From assembly GCA_050873965.1 (NCBI GenBank), contig JBNMJS010000089.1, forward strand, positions 1-6,733: a stretch of 6,733 nt of DNA, in the 5' to 3' direction. Within the stretch, counting starts at the first letter, position 1. Each line of letters begins with the position of its first letter. Positions 1 through 6,157 of the stretch are shown here, piece after piece. Made by a program: the position numbers and the translations under genes. A model generated the notes under the pieces. It searched no databases, was not told the DNA's origin, and was given only the letters and a program-made list of their open reading frames with translations. Origin of the DNA: UBA2883 sp050873965. GTDB lineage: Bacteria; Cyanobacteriota; Vampirovibrionia; Gastranaerophilales; Gastranaerophilaceae.

Positions 1-413
1 AAATTAAACAACAACACATTTTTTAAAAAATTTTGCTCTTTTAAAAACATATAAATAGATTTTACATATACACATGATATATCTGGATAAAAAATTTCAT
101 CATATGTTGTTTCTTTAAAAGAAGATTTTCCATTTAAAAAACTTTCTAGCACACACTTCATATGATTGTTTTTCATATTAAATTCAATATTTTTTATAAG
201 TTTATGTTCTCCTTCTTCAGAAGTATTAAACACAAATCCTTCTTTATATTCTAACATTTCACCATTTATTTTAATTGAATCAATACATAAATAAGTACTA
301 CCAATAAAATTAGAGTGATTATAATCATTTCTCGCAATATAAGCATTTTCAGCATAAGAACAATTAATAAATGTAAATATCATGAATAATAACACTAGTA
401 TCCTTTTCTTCAT
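1..413 (-). CDS. Secreted protein of unknown function, 3' end beyond window (paralog of the next gene)
   Basis: Translating the minus strand from the ATG at 413 gives an open frame of 137 codons with no stop before the window edge, so the C-terminus is missing. Residues 1-21 form a signal peptide: MKKR, a hydrophobic core, then a likely cut at SYA|EN. No lipobox fits, since the residue before C18 is Asn. The mature part is polar and has cysteines at 43, 87 and 114. It shares with the upstream neighbour the MKK start, a C-S-[FY]-A-E-N cleavage region, an IDSIKI/MDSIKI motif followed by EY, and a cysteine about 40 residues further on. I read this as tandem duplication with strong divergence. 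The start has a GAAAGG ribosome binding site 6 nt upstream, and the gap to the preceding stop is 17 nt, so the two genes are probably co-transcribed. I do not recognise the family. By analogy with its neighbour a C-terminal membrane helix may lie outside the window. Confidence 0.72.
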   Translation of the reverse strand, partial: MKKRILVLLFMIFTFINCSYAENAYIARNDYNHSNFIGSTYLCIDSIKINGEMLEYKEGFVFNTSEEGEHKLIKNIEFNMKNNHMKCVLESFLNGKSSFKETTYDEIFYPDISCVYVKSIYMFLKEQNFLKNVLLFN

Positions 414-430
414 AACAAACCTTTCTTTTT

Positions 431-985
431 TTATCTATTTTTATTACAACATTCCAATTCATTTGAATTTTTATCTTCTATTTTTATTTTTTTATTTCGT
501 ATTAAATAAATAACAAAACCAAACAAGATCAGAAATAAAATAATTGATTCTATTGTTATAACAACTCTTAAGTTATGTTCGTACAAATCTCTTTTTATTA
601 ATTCATTTTGATGCTTACACATTGATTTTAAATAAACATTCAATAATGTATTAAAATCTTTCTCTGTTAATTTATCAGTATGACTGATATCTATTGTTTT
701 GACAAACTTTTCTCCATAAAAAATATCCATTATACCCGTTGAACATTGATTTTTATCAAAATCAACAATTACATGAAAAATAGCATGCTCATTAGGAGTG
801 CGAGGTTCTATCAATCTTATATCATATTCTACAATATTATTTTTTATTTTTATTGAATCCATATCTATACTTGCTTCAAATGACATATTTTTTACAGTCT
901 CATATGACACCCACACCCAATTCTCAGCAAAAGAACATTTAGCAAATGTAAGTAATGCAAATAATAACAACAAGAACTTTTTCAT
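431..985 (-). CDS. Signal-peptide protein with a C-terminal membrane anchor, function unknown
   Basis: 184 residues. Residues 1-20 are a signal peptide (MKK, Leu/Phe-rich core, cut near SFA|EN). Residues 21-140 are a polar extracytoplasmic domain starting WVWVSY. Residues about 141-162 are a single hydrophobic helix followed by RNKKIK, which predicts an exported N-terminal domain, one membrane span and a short basic cytoplasmic tail. C81 and C123 could form a disulfide in the exported part. The W-V-W-V start, an MDSIKI strand and the CKH near the end of the domain loosely recall small exported proteins of the surface-adhesin E type, but this is weak and I assign no function. A GAAAGGA ribosome binding site lies 6 nt before the ATG. 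The gene heads a probable two-gene operon with its downstream paralog and is divergent from the XRE regulator, whose palindromic operator candidates lie just upstream, so regulation by that protein is plausible. Confidence 0.8.
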   Translation of the reverse strand: MKKFLLLLFALLTFAKCSFAENWVWVSYETVKNMSFEASIDMDSIKIKNNIVEYDIRLIEPRTPNEHAIFHVIVDFDKNQCSTGIMDIFYGEKFVKTIDISHTDKLTEKDFNTLLNVYLKSMCKHQNELIKRDLYEHNLRVVITIESIILFLILFGFVIYLIRNKKIKIEDKNSNELECCNKNR

Positions 986-1013
986 AATAATCCTTTCATA
1001 TATCCAATTTAGT

Positions 1014-1042
1014 ACATGTTACATGAAAATCTAATCATGTAA
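1014..1042. promoter_or_regulatory. Operator candidate: TTACATGA/TCATGTAA inverted repeat
   Basis: TTACATGA (1019-1026) and TCATGTAA (1035-1042) are perfect 8-bp arms separated by 8 bp, about 34 bp upstream of the minus-strand secreted-protein gene. A palindromic ACATGT (1014-1019) abuts the left arm. A third TTACATGA occurs at 1104-1111, next to the start of the XRE gene. A repeated, dyad-symmetric motif in a divergent region beside a Cro/C1-type regulator is the usual form of an autoregulatory operator. Which promoter it covers on the minus strand is unclear, as no strong hexamer pair stands out. Confidence 0.5.
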
Positions 1043-1051
1043 ATAGTTCTC

Positions 1052-1070
1052 ATGGCTATATTTTAGCCAT
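1052..1070 (+). repeat. Inverted repeat ATGGCTA-N5-TAGCCAT with a short T-run
   Basis: There are perfect 7-bp arms with a TATTT loop, followed on the plus strand by five T residues (1070-1074). It could act as a weak plus-strand terminator or attenuator ahead of the XRE gene, or as a further protein-binding dyad. The stem is short and has only modest GC content, so its role is uncertain. Confidence 0.4.
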
Positions 1071-1073
1071 TTT

Positions 1074-1111
1074 TGTAATATCAATCTTACTGTAATATTT
1101 ATATTACATGA
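1074..1111 (+). promoter_or_regulatory. Operator/promoter candidate of the XRE gene (three TGTAATAT boxes)
   Basis: TGTAATAT occurs at 1074-1081 and again at 1091-1098, and its reverse complement ATATTACA lies at 1101-1108. The last two form an 18-bp palindrome with a 2-bp centre. The third box also overlaps a TTACATGA (1104-1111). A possible -10 hexamer TATATT (1100-1105) lies inside the palindrome, which would put the RNA start near 1112 and leave only about 12 nt before the ATG at 1124. No convincing -35 is visible at 16-18 bp. The arrangement fits repression of the regulator by its own product, as inferred from position and symmetry. Confidence 0.45.
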
Positions 1112-1123
1112 AACAATGCTTAT

Positions 1124-1333
1124 ATGGGTATTCGCAAACTTAGAAACGATATAGGACGAAAATTAAAATCATTACGATTAGAAAAAGGACTATCACAAGA
1201 AAAATTAGCAGAACACGTAAATATGTCTAGAGAACATATCTCCTGTATAGAACGAGGGAAAAATCTTGCAAGTACAGAAACTCTATACACTCTCGCTCAA
1301 TTCTTTGAAATAGATATTAAAGACTTCTTTTAA
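1124..1333 (+). CDS. XRE-family (Cro/C1-type) helix-turn-helix transcriptional regulator
   Basis: The protein has 69 residues and is essentially one HTH_3 DNA-binding domain. It has the family pattern: IGRKLKSLRLEKGLSQEKLA at 10-29 (helices 1-2), recognition helix around 35-45 (SREHISCIERG), then the LYTLAQFFEID helices at 54-64 and DFF at the end. There is no effector or oligomerisation domain, as in many small phage or plasmid repressors and antitoxin-like regulators. The start at 1124 is forced: an in-frame TGA lies at 1109-1111, no other start codon intervenes, and the next Met is residue 34. No ribosome binding site is visible, so translation may be leaderless or nearly so. The gene is divergent from the secreted-protein pair, which is its likeliest target along with itself. 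The 3' end is closed by the terminator at 1356-1385. Confidence 0.88.
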   Translation: MGIRKLRNDIGRKLKSLRLEKGLSQEKLAEHVNMSREHISCIERGKNLASTETLYTLAQFFEIDIKDFF

Positions 1334-1355
1334 AAGTTATATAAATTAAAATTCA

Positions 1356-1385
1356 AAAAGGCTCTCATTGTTATGAGAGCCTTTT
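1356..1385. terminator. Bidirectional Rho-independent terminator between convergent genes
   Basis: A perfect 13-bp stem, AAAAGGCTCTCAT paired with ATGAGAGCCTTTT, has a 4-nt TGTT loop. The outer A and T tracts supply a U-run on either strand. It sits 22 bp after the XRE stop codon and 23 bp after the stop of the 83-residue gene on the opposite strand, so it can end both transcripts. Confidence 0.92.
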
Positions 1386-1408
1386 ATATTACTAATACGA
1401 ATAATTTA

Positions 1409-1660
1409 TTATCCGAAATATTCCATAGTAGAACCAACTTTTGCTGAATCATTTGTTACAGGGTTGATACCTGCATGTGATTTAACATAACTTTTAACTG
1501 CTGGAGAAATTTCATTTCTAACAGCAACTTCAACATTTTTTGGTTTTCCAACTGGTGTACAAGGATTAAAATATCCTGCTACTTTTGATGCTGTTTTAGC
1601 AGCTTCTTTTGGGTTTACTAATACTGATTCTCTACCAGTTATAAATGATACATTACTCAT
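1409..1660 (-). CDS. Small hypothetical protein, 83 residues
   Basis: I do not recognise this protein. It has no signal peptide and no membrane segment. It is rich in Lys, Val, Ala and Ser, with an Ala/Lys helix-like stretch at about 17-29 (PKEAAKTASKVAG), a Pro/Gly-rich middle (FNPCTPVGKP, 31-40) and the ending MEYFG. The single Cys is residue 34. Coding status is supported by a near-perfect Shine-Dalgarno AAAGGAGG (1665-1672, minus strand) 4 nt before the ATG, by its own terminator at 1356-1385, and by an upstream terminator (1796-1834) that separates it from the 542-residue gene. It therefore needs its own promoter in 1661-1795. That stretch is AT-rich, contains an inverted repeat TTAATAG (1761-1767)/CTATTAA (1780-1786) and a TATAAT on the minus strand (1791-1786), but no paired -35 that I would trust. 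The strong ribosome binding site suggests high expression. A cytoplasmic or lineage-specific small protein is the most I can infer. Confidence 0.72.
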   Translation of the reverse strand: MSNVSFITGRESVLVNPKEAAKTASKVAGYFNPCTPVGKPKNVEVAVRNEISPAVKSYVKSHAGINPVTNDSAKVGSTMEYFG

Positions 1661-1795
1661 GCTTCCTCCTTTAGGAATTTTATTTTTACTTTCTCTTACA
1701 TTTACTTAATAACCATAAATAATTAATTTTGTTAATTAGCATGCAAATTCGTTACAAATGTTAATAGATAAATAACTCACTATTAATTATAACTC

Positions 1796-1834
1796 AAACA
1801 AAGAATCCCGAAACAAAAAATTGAATCGGGACTC
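1796..1834 (-). terminator. Rho-independent terminator of the 542-residue protein gene
   Basis: On the minus strand TCCCGA (1831-1826) pairs with TCGGGA (1811-1806), and GA/TC pairs sit outside one mismatch. The loop of 14 nt is T-rich, and the T-rich tail TTCTTTGTTT runs from 1805 to 1796. It lies about 33 bp beyond the stop of the upstream minus-strand gene. The long loop makes it weaker than the terminators at 1356 and 6158, but position and strand fit. Confidence 0.75.
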
Positions 1835-1866
1835 CTTAATTATAAAATACGTACTACATACTATTA

Positions 1867-3495
1867 TTAACCACCAAATGTCTTGAAACTACTTTCAACG
1901 TTTTTACTTACAACTTTTTGGCATGCTTCCATTTCATTTTGCAACGCACTCTGTTCTGTATTCAATTGCTCTAATTGAAGTTCCAATTGTCTATCCTGTG
2001 CTTGCAAAATCTCTGTTTTAGCATTGATATTTGCAACTTCTTTATCATACTGTTCCTGTTTATAATAATACTGGTTCATTGCATCATTATAAGCAGCCTC
2101 ATCGGTTACAGTTTCAACATTCAAATCATAAACAACTGAATCATCTTCAAACTTAACTGTAGAAAATCTTCCATTACCATCAGTTTCCATCAATGCTTTT
2201 TTAACTTCTTCAACCTTAGTTTTTACATACAAGGCATTGTAATATGACAATTTGGACTGTTGACTATCAATACTATTATCAGCGATTGAATTCTTATCAT
2301 ACGCACTCAACAAACTTTCATCTAAATCTGCTGCAGTTGTATAATAAGTCTTGCCGTTCATCTTGAATTGATATAATGAACCATTAATATATTCACCATT
2401 ATCATCAAAACATTTTTTCAATCTTTCATAAGATACAGAATCATTAGAATTAACCGACATATCTTTCAAAATTTGTTTAATTTCTGTCGAAATAGTCGCA
2501 TCACTATTATATGTATCTTTATCAAGTTGGGTTAATTCTGAATTACCTACCGCAGTATAATTATCAAATGTAGGAGCATTTGAGGCTGATGTTACTGTAA
2601 TTTTGTCACCAACTTTTTTATTTGTTAATGATTGTGCAGAAAGATAATTTGTACCATCTGTATAATATACGTTTGTATCTTTCTTTCTAATATCCGTCTT
2701 ATTTATCAAAGTTTCGTTTGCAGCAACAATATCTTCTTTACAAATATAATTGTTGCCATCTGTATAATATGTTTTATCCTTATCAAACTTTCCGCCATAA
2801 CTTTGTTTAAGTTCTGAAAATGCCGTAGGATTTTCCATATCTACTTTTCGATAAGTTACAGATGCACCAGTACCTAAACCATTAGCAAAATATTTATAAG
2901 TATCATTTGCATCATCATATTGAAAATATCCAGTACCAGAACCTGTCGTAGTTGTTCTATCAAACATATAATCTAATTGTTCTGTAGTATTTACATTAGA
3001 AAGTTGGTCAGAACGTCTATATGTCAATGTCAAATCTTTATCATTAATATCTTTTACTTTGAATGTATAAATATCACTATCTTTCAAATAAGTCATTGAT
3101 TGGATAGTATAATCGTGTTCTTTTTTATCAGAGAAATGGTTTGTTCTTGTCGCTTGGATTTGAGGATCTTTCAAATACTTCCTTTGACCAGTATAAACAT
3201 TCTCATAATGATAACTTGTAACAACATAGTTAAATTCTTCGTTTGGTGTTCCAAGTTGATAATAACTTTCAAGAACTGATGTATTGATACCATCATTCCA
3301 AGAGTATTGCAATTTTGTATAATCACTTGAATTAGGAGGAGTCGGAACTGACATCGTTAACATCTGATTAAATAAATCAGCACTCTGATTAGATAACATC
3401 AATCTTTGTTGGTTAATCTGTTGTCCTTCATATTCAACGTTTGTTTTTCTTGCAGACAATGCTAAATATCTAGCCTGCGATGCCGCCATACCCAT
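1867..3495 (-). CDS. Uncharacterised 542-residue protein with helical N-terminus and C-terminal coiled coil (MGMAASQAR family)
   Basis: Residues 1-47 are a predicted amphipathic helix (MGMAASQARYLALSARK, then EYEGQQINQQR) and contain no signal peptide. Then comes VPTPPNSSDYT (50-60), and from about 60 to 460 a Tyr/Asp/Asn/Thr-rich region likely to be beta-rich. This holds a short repeat: KTYYTDGNNYI (241-251), NVYYTDGTNYL (275-285) and a degenerate GKTYYTTAADL (381-391). Residues about 465-534 form a long coiled coil (QAQDRQLELQLEQLNTEQ within it), ending SSFKTFGG. I recall this N- and C-terminal combination from Gastranaerophilales proteins of unknown function. Terminal helices around a variable beta centre, with no Sec signal, resemble the layout of axial proteins of the flagellar/type III export class. 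That is an analogy only, and no export genes are in view. The ATG at 3495 has AAAGGA 8-9 nt upstream; the second ATG, two codons on, is less well placed. It is transcribed alone: terminator downstream, 250-bp leader upstream. Confidence 0.85.
   Translation of the reverse strand: MGMAASQARYLALSARKTNVEYEGQQINQQRLMLSNQSADLFNQMLTMSVPTPPNSSDYTKLQYSWNDGINTSVLESYYQLGTPNEEFNYVVTSYHYENVYTGQRKYLKDPQIQATRTNHFSDKKEHDYTIQSMTYLKDSDIYTFKVKDINDKDLTLTYRRSDQLSNVNTTEQLDYMFDRTTTTGSGTGYFQYDDANDTYKYFANGLGTGASVTYRKVDMENPTAFSELKQSYGGKFDKDKTYYTDGNNYICKEDIVAANETLINKTDIRKKDTNVYYTDGTNYLSAQSLTNKKVGDKITVTSASNAPTFDNYTAVGNSELTQLDKDTYNSDATISTEIKQILKDMSVNSNDSVSYERLKKCFDDNGEYINGSLYQFKMNGKTYYTTAADLDESLLSAYDKNSIADNSIDSQQSKLSYYNALYVKTKVEEVKKALMETDGNGRFSTVKFEDDSVVYDLNVETVTDEAAYNDAMNQYYYKQEQYDKEVANINAKTEILQAQDRQLELQLEQLNTEQSALQNEMEACQKVVSKNVESSFKTFGG
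2641..2778 (-). repeat. In-frame YYTDG repeat inside the 542-residue protein
   Basis: Two copies of a [KN]-x-YYTDG-x-NY-[IL] unit lie 34 codons apart (2778-2743 and 2676-2641). Both are encoded by a shared TATACAGATGG stretch, and a degenerate third copy lies near residues 381-391. They may be beta-hairpin repeats related to tyrosine-rich cell-wall-binding-like repeats, but they are too few and too short to assign. Confidence 0.5.
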
Positions 3496-3745
3496 AGGCT
3501 CATCCTTTCATTTAAACAGTTATTTCCATGTCTTTAATGATTTTTATCATTAAGTCAATACCGCAATTATCAATTATAACAACGGTTTCGTCATGTTCTC
3601 CGGCTCAACATTCTTAATAACTATTGTGTACGGGGAAATGCCGAATGTACTCAATAACATGTTATCCTTGAATTATAAAGCCTTCAAGTAGTATTAAATG
3701 AATGTTTAAACTATAGTATAGACTATTTCATACTAAAGTATGACA
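3496..3745. promoter_or_regulatory. Palindrome-rich intergenic region upstream of the 542-residue gene
   Basis: This 250-bp gap holds no open frame of note. It holds: a dyad TTAATGAT-TTTT-ATCATTAA (3534-3553), overlapping a minus-strand TTGACT (3558-3553) that could be a -35 element, though only a weak -10 (TAAAGA) sits 16 bp on; a minus-strand TATAAT (3578-3573) without a good -35; a perfect 12-bp palindrome ATAACATGTTAT (3654-3665); CTTGAA-N10-TTCAAG (3667-3688) around another minus-strand TATAAT; and TCATAC-TAAA-GTATGA (3728-3743) right after the exporter's stop codon, a possible weak hairpin without a T-run. The 542-residue gene's promoter is presumably here, and the dyads are candidate operators. 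I cannot choose one promoter with confidence. Confidence 0.45.
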
Positions 3746-5569
3746 TTATGAATTTACTTCTTGTTTTCTAAATTGCATATCATACAACAATTTATATTGA
3801 CCACCGTCAATATTCATCAACTCATCATGAGTACCAAGTTCAACTAAATGCCCCTCATTAATTACGGCTATTCTATGAGCATTTTGAATTGTAGATAATC
3901 TGTGAGCAATTACAAATACGGTTTTATTCTTAATTAAGTTATCTAATGCCCTTTGAACTACTGCTTCTGATTTATTATCCAAAGCACTTGTTGCTTCATC
4001 AAGAATTACAATAGGTGATTTTCTAACCATAGCACGAGCAATCGCAACTCTTTGACGTTGACCACCTGACAAAGTTGTACCTCTCTCACCTAGTTCTGTA
4101 TCTAAACCATCTGGCAAATCTGCAATAACTTCTTGTAAATGTGCAGATTCAATTGCATCCATAAGATCTTCTTCTGTCGCATCTGGATTACCCATCAATA
4201 TATTTTCACGAATTGTACCGGTAAATAAGAAATTATCCTGAAATACCATAGAGATATTTTTTCTTAATGAATCAAGTGAAAACTCTCTTATATCAGTACC
4301 ATCAATTTTTATTGCACCACTCTTTATATTGTAAAATCTTGGTATTAAATTTATTAATGTAGATTTTCCACCACCAGAATTACCGACAATAGCGATAGTT
4401 TCATTTTTATTAACAGTTAAATTTATATCATTTAATACTAGTTGATTTTCAACGTATTCAAAATCGACATGTTCAAATGTAATATTAGAATTAAATCCTT
4501 TAAGAACTTTTGGAGATTCTACTTCTACAATATCAGAACTTAAATCAAATAATTCAAATACTCTACCCATTGCAACAAAAATAGTTTGAATACTTGTAAG
4601 AGTATTACCTAGTGTCTTAACAGGTTTATAAAGAAGTAACAATGAAGTTACAAATGAAGCAAATGAACCTGCTGTCATCTGTCCAGAAGTAATCAGATGA
4701 GTACCATAACCTAACACTGTTGCAATACCAATTGATGCAATTGTGTACATCAATGGACTCATCCAAGCAGTACGTTTTGTTAATGACATATTTACACGAA
4801 AACTTTCATGAATTTGTTCATTAAAAGATTTTTCTTGTCTTTCTTGCAATTGATATGCTGCTATTACTTTATTACCACTGTATGTTTCATTAATATCTGT
4901 TGTTAAATTTCCACTAATAACCATATTTTTATTAGAAGCAGCTTTGATTCTCTTTCTAATCAATGCCACAGGAATAAATGCTACACAAAGAACTAACACA
5001 CCTATAATAGCGAGTTTCCAAGAACTATATAACATAACAGCAATAAGTCCTGCTGCACCAAAGAAACTAGTTGTAAAAACTTTTATTTTTTCAACAATCC
5101 CACTTGATGCAGTTTGTGGGTCGTTCATATATCTTGAAATAACAATCCCTGATGGGTTTTCATCATAAAACTGAGGATTCATATATACAAGTTTATGAAA
5201 CAAATCAATCTTAACATCATTAGTAATCTTTTGACTTGTCCAAGCAGATATATAATCATTAAGATATCTCATAACACCTTGAAAAGCAGCAAACAAAACA
5301 ACACCAAATGGTATAATTGCTGCCAACATCATGTAAGATATAGAATATGTTTTTCCAAAAATATGAAATATCCAATCATGTTGACCAACAACATAATCCA
5401 TAAATGGTTTTAATGCAAATGCTGTAACACCGTCAAGCAAACCTAACGGTATTGCAACCAAAAAGCCCAAAAATATTCTAAATAAATATGGTTTAATATA
5501 TGGAAAAATTCTCGCTAACAACCAACTATATTCAAATGAGTTTTGTGCCGTTGTTTTACTTAATTTCAT
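3746..5569 (-). CDS. msbA: MsbA-like ABC exporter, fused transmembrane and ATPase domains
   Basis: 607 residues from the ATG at 5569, the usual length for a half-transporter that works as a homodimer in the inner membrane. Residues about 25-340 are the type 1 exporter membrane domain with six hydrophobic segments (near 28-52, 80-103, 163-182, 185-205, 271-290 and 300-317). Residues 362-600 are the ATPase: Walker A GNSGGGKST (396-404), Q-loop Q444, signature LSGGQ (500-504), Walker B VILDE (521-525, catalytic E525), D-loop SALD (528-531) and switch H556. All key residues are present. The LLLYKPVKTLGN segment before the ATPase and the overall length resemble MsbA, the lipid A-core flippase, so lipid export is the best guess; a drug or glycolipid exporter cannot be excluded, and no lipid A genes are adjacent. 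The open frame continues 30 codons upstream only via a TTG start, and that stretch contains the likely promoter. AAGGG lies 10 nt before the chosen ATG. The gene is divergent from HU. Confidence 0.93.
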   Translation of the reverse strand: MKLSKTTAQNSFEYSWLLARIFPYIKPYLFRIFLGFLVAIPLGLLDGVTAFALKPFMDYVVGQHDWIFHIFGKTYSISYMMLAAIIPFGVVLFAAFQGVMRYLNDYISAWTSQKITNDVKIDLFHKLVYMNPQFYDENPSGIVISRYMNDPQTASSGIVEKIKVFTTSFFGAAGLIAVMLYSSWKLAIIGVLVLCVAFIPVALIRKRIKAASNKNMVISGNLTTDINETYSGNKVIAAYQLQERQEKSFNEQIHESFRVNMSLTKRTAWMSPLMYTIASIGIATVLGYGTHLITSGQMTAGSFASFVTSLLLLYKPVKTLGNTLTSIQTIFVAMGRVFELFDLSSDIVEVESPKVLKGFNSNITFEHVDFEYVENQLVLNDINLTVNKNETIAIVGNSGGGKSTLINLIPRFYNIKSGAIKIDGTDIREFSLDSLRKNISMVFQDNFLFTGTIRENILMGNPDATEEDLMDAIESAHLQEVIADLPDGLDTELGERGTTLSGGQRQRVAIARAMVRKSPIVILDEATSALDNKSEAVVQRALDNLIKNKTVFVIAHRLSTIQNAHRIAVINEGHLVELGTHDELMNIDGGQYKLLYDMQFRKQEVNS

Positions 5570-5608
5570 ATTTTTATATCCCTTAAATAATCTAAATTCA
5601 CACAAAAT

Positions 5609-5637
5609 ATTATACCTTAAACATAGATATAAAAGTA
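5609..5637 (-). promoter_or_regulatory. Probable promoter of the ABC exporter
   Basis: On the minus strand there is a consensus -10 TATAAT (5614-5609), with a poor -35 TACTTT (5637-5632) at 17 bp or TTTACT at 19 bp. RNA would start near 5602, giving a leader of about 33 nt before the ATG at 5569. This excludes the upstream TTG at 5659 as the start on that transcript. Confidence 0.55.
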
Positions 5638-5757
5638 AAAAACATGATAAAAAAGTCAAAATCCCAACAATAGAGAGAGTTTATAAGGCATGGCATTTTC
5701 AAGAACTTAATTTATATAAACTTATGTAAAGAGTAAAATCATTGATATGAGGGATTT

Positions 5758-5786
5758 TTGAAGTTTTTTTAGAGATAAAATATAAT
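5758..5786 (+). promoter_or_regulatory. HU upstream promoter candidate (P1)
   Basis: TTGAAG (5758-5763) lies 17 bp before TATAAT (5781-5786), a near-consensus sigma70 pair. RNA would start near 5793, giving a leader of about 60 nt that runs through the second promoter. Confidence 0.6.
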
Positions 5787-5788
5787 TG

Positions 5789-5816
5789 TTGAAATATTAT
5801 ATGTATCTCATATAAT
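5789..5816 (+). promoter_or_regulatory. HU downstream promoter candidate (P2)
   Basis: TTGAAA (5789-5794) lies 16 bp before TATAAT (5811-5816). RNA would start near 5823 with a leader of about 29 nt carrying the ribosome binding site GAAAGGAG (5835-5842), 9 nt before the ATG. Two stacked strong promoters fit the high, growth-dependent expression expected of HU. Confidence 0.7.
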
Positions 5817-5851
5817 AAGTGATGTAATACTTAAGAAAGGAGTTTTATACA

Positions 5852-6130
5852 ATGAACAAAGAAGAATTAGTACAAGAAATTTCAAAAAAAGCTAAAGTTA
5901 CTCAAAAAGATGCAGGCGAAGTTTTAAATGCTTTAGTTGATACTATTCAAAAAACAGTTGCTAAAGGTAAAAAAGTTACTTTAGTAGGTTTCGGTACATT
6001 TGAATCTCGTAAGAGAGCAGCTAGAACTGGTAGAAACCCTCAAACTGGTAAAGAAATTTCTATCCCAGCTAAAACAGTTCCTGTATTTTCAGCTGGTAAG
6101 AAATTCAAAACAACTGTTAACGGAAAATAG
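5852..6130 (+). CDS. hup: HU-family nucleoid DNA-binding protein
   Basis: 92 residues, the standard HU length. Residues 1-45 are the two-helix dimerisation part (MNKEELVQEISKKAKVTQKD onward). GFGTF (46-50) is the family signature, followed by RKRAARTG and the DNA-intercalating beta-arm tip RNPQTG (61-66, with P63), then IPAKTVPVFSAGKKFK (71-86). It binds and bends DNA non-specifically as a dimer in the nucleoid. IHF is less likely, because the arm and the C-terminus match HU. The start is fixed by GAAAGGAG 9 nt upstream. Two tandem promoter candidates lie before it and a strong terminator after it, so it is monocistronic. It is divergent from the ABC exporter. Codon choice favours GGT, GTT, GCT and AAA with no obviously rare codons, consistent with high expression. 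Confidence 0.97.
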   Translation: MNKEELVQEISKKAKVTQKDAGEVLNALVDTIQKTVAKGKKVTLVGFGTFESRKRAARTGRNPQTGKEISIPAKTVPVFSAGKKFKTTVNGK

Positions 6131-6157
6131 TTTTTAATTTCTTAATACAGAATAAAG

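Noticed and set aside
798..1034. 78-residue plus-strand open frame
   Set aside because: It lies antisense to the secreted-protein gene and runs into the divergent regulatory region; no ribosome binding site, and the translation is the AT-rich shadow of the real gene.
1124..1660. Toxin-antitoxin pair made of the XRE protein and the 83-residue protein
   Set aside because: The genes are convergent, separated by a bidirectional terminator and independently expressed, and the 83-residue protein shows no toxin motif.
2632..2817. 61-residue Ile/Cys-rich plus-strand open frame
   Set aside because: Antisense shadow within the 542-residue gene; the hydrophobic look comes from reading Asp/Asn/Tyr codons in reverse.
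3625..3652. GTAC-flanked G/C-richer stretch in the 3496-3745 leader, considered as a riboswitch
   Set aside because: Only 3-4 bp of pairing can be drawn and no known riboswitch core is recognisable.
4944..5413. Two plus-strand open frames (4944-5168 and 5195-5413)
   Set aside because: Both are antisense within the well-supported ABC exporter and lack ribosome binding sites or recognisable domains.
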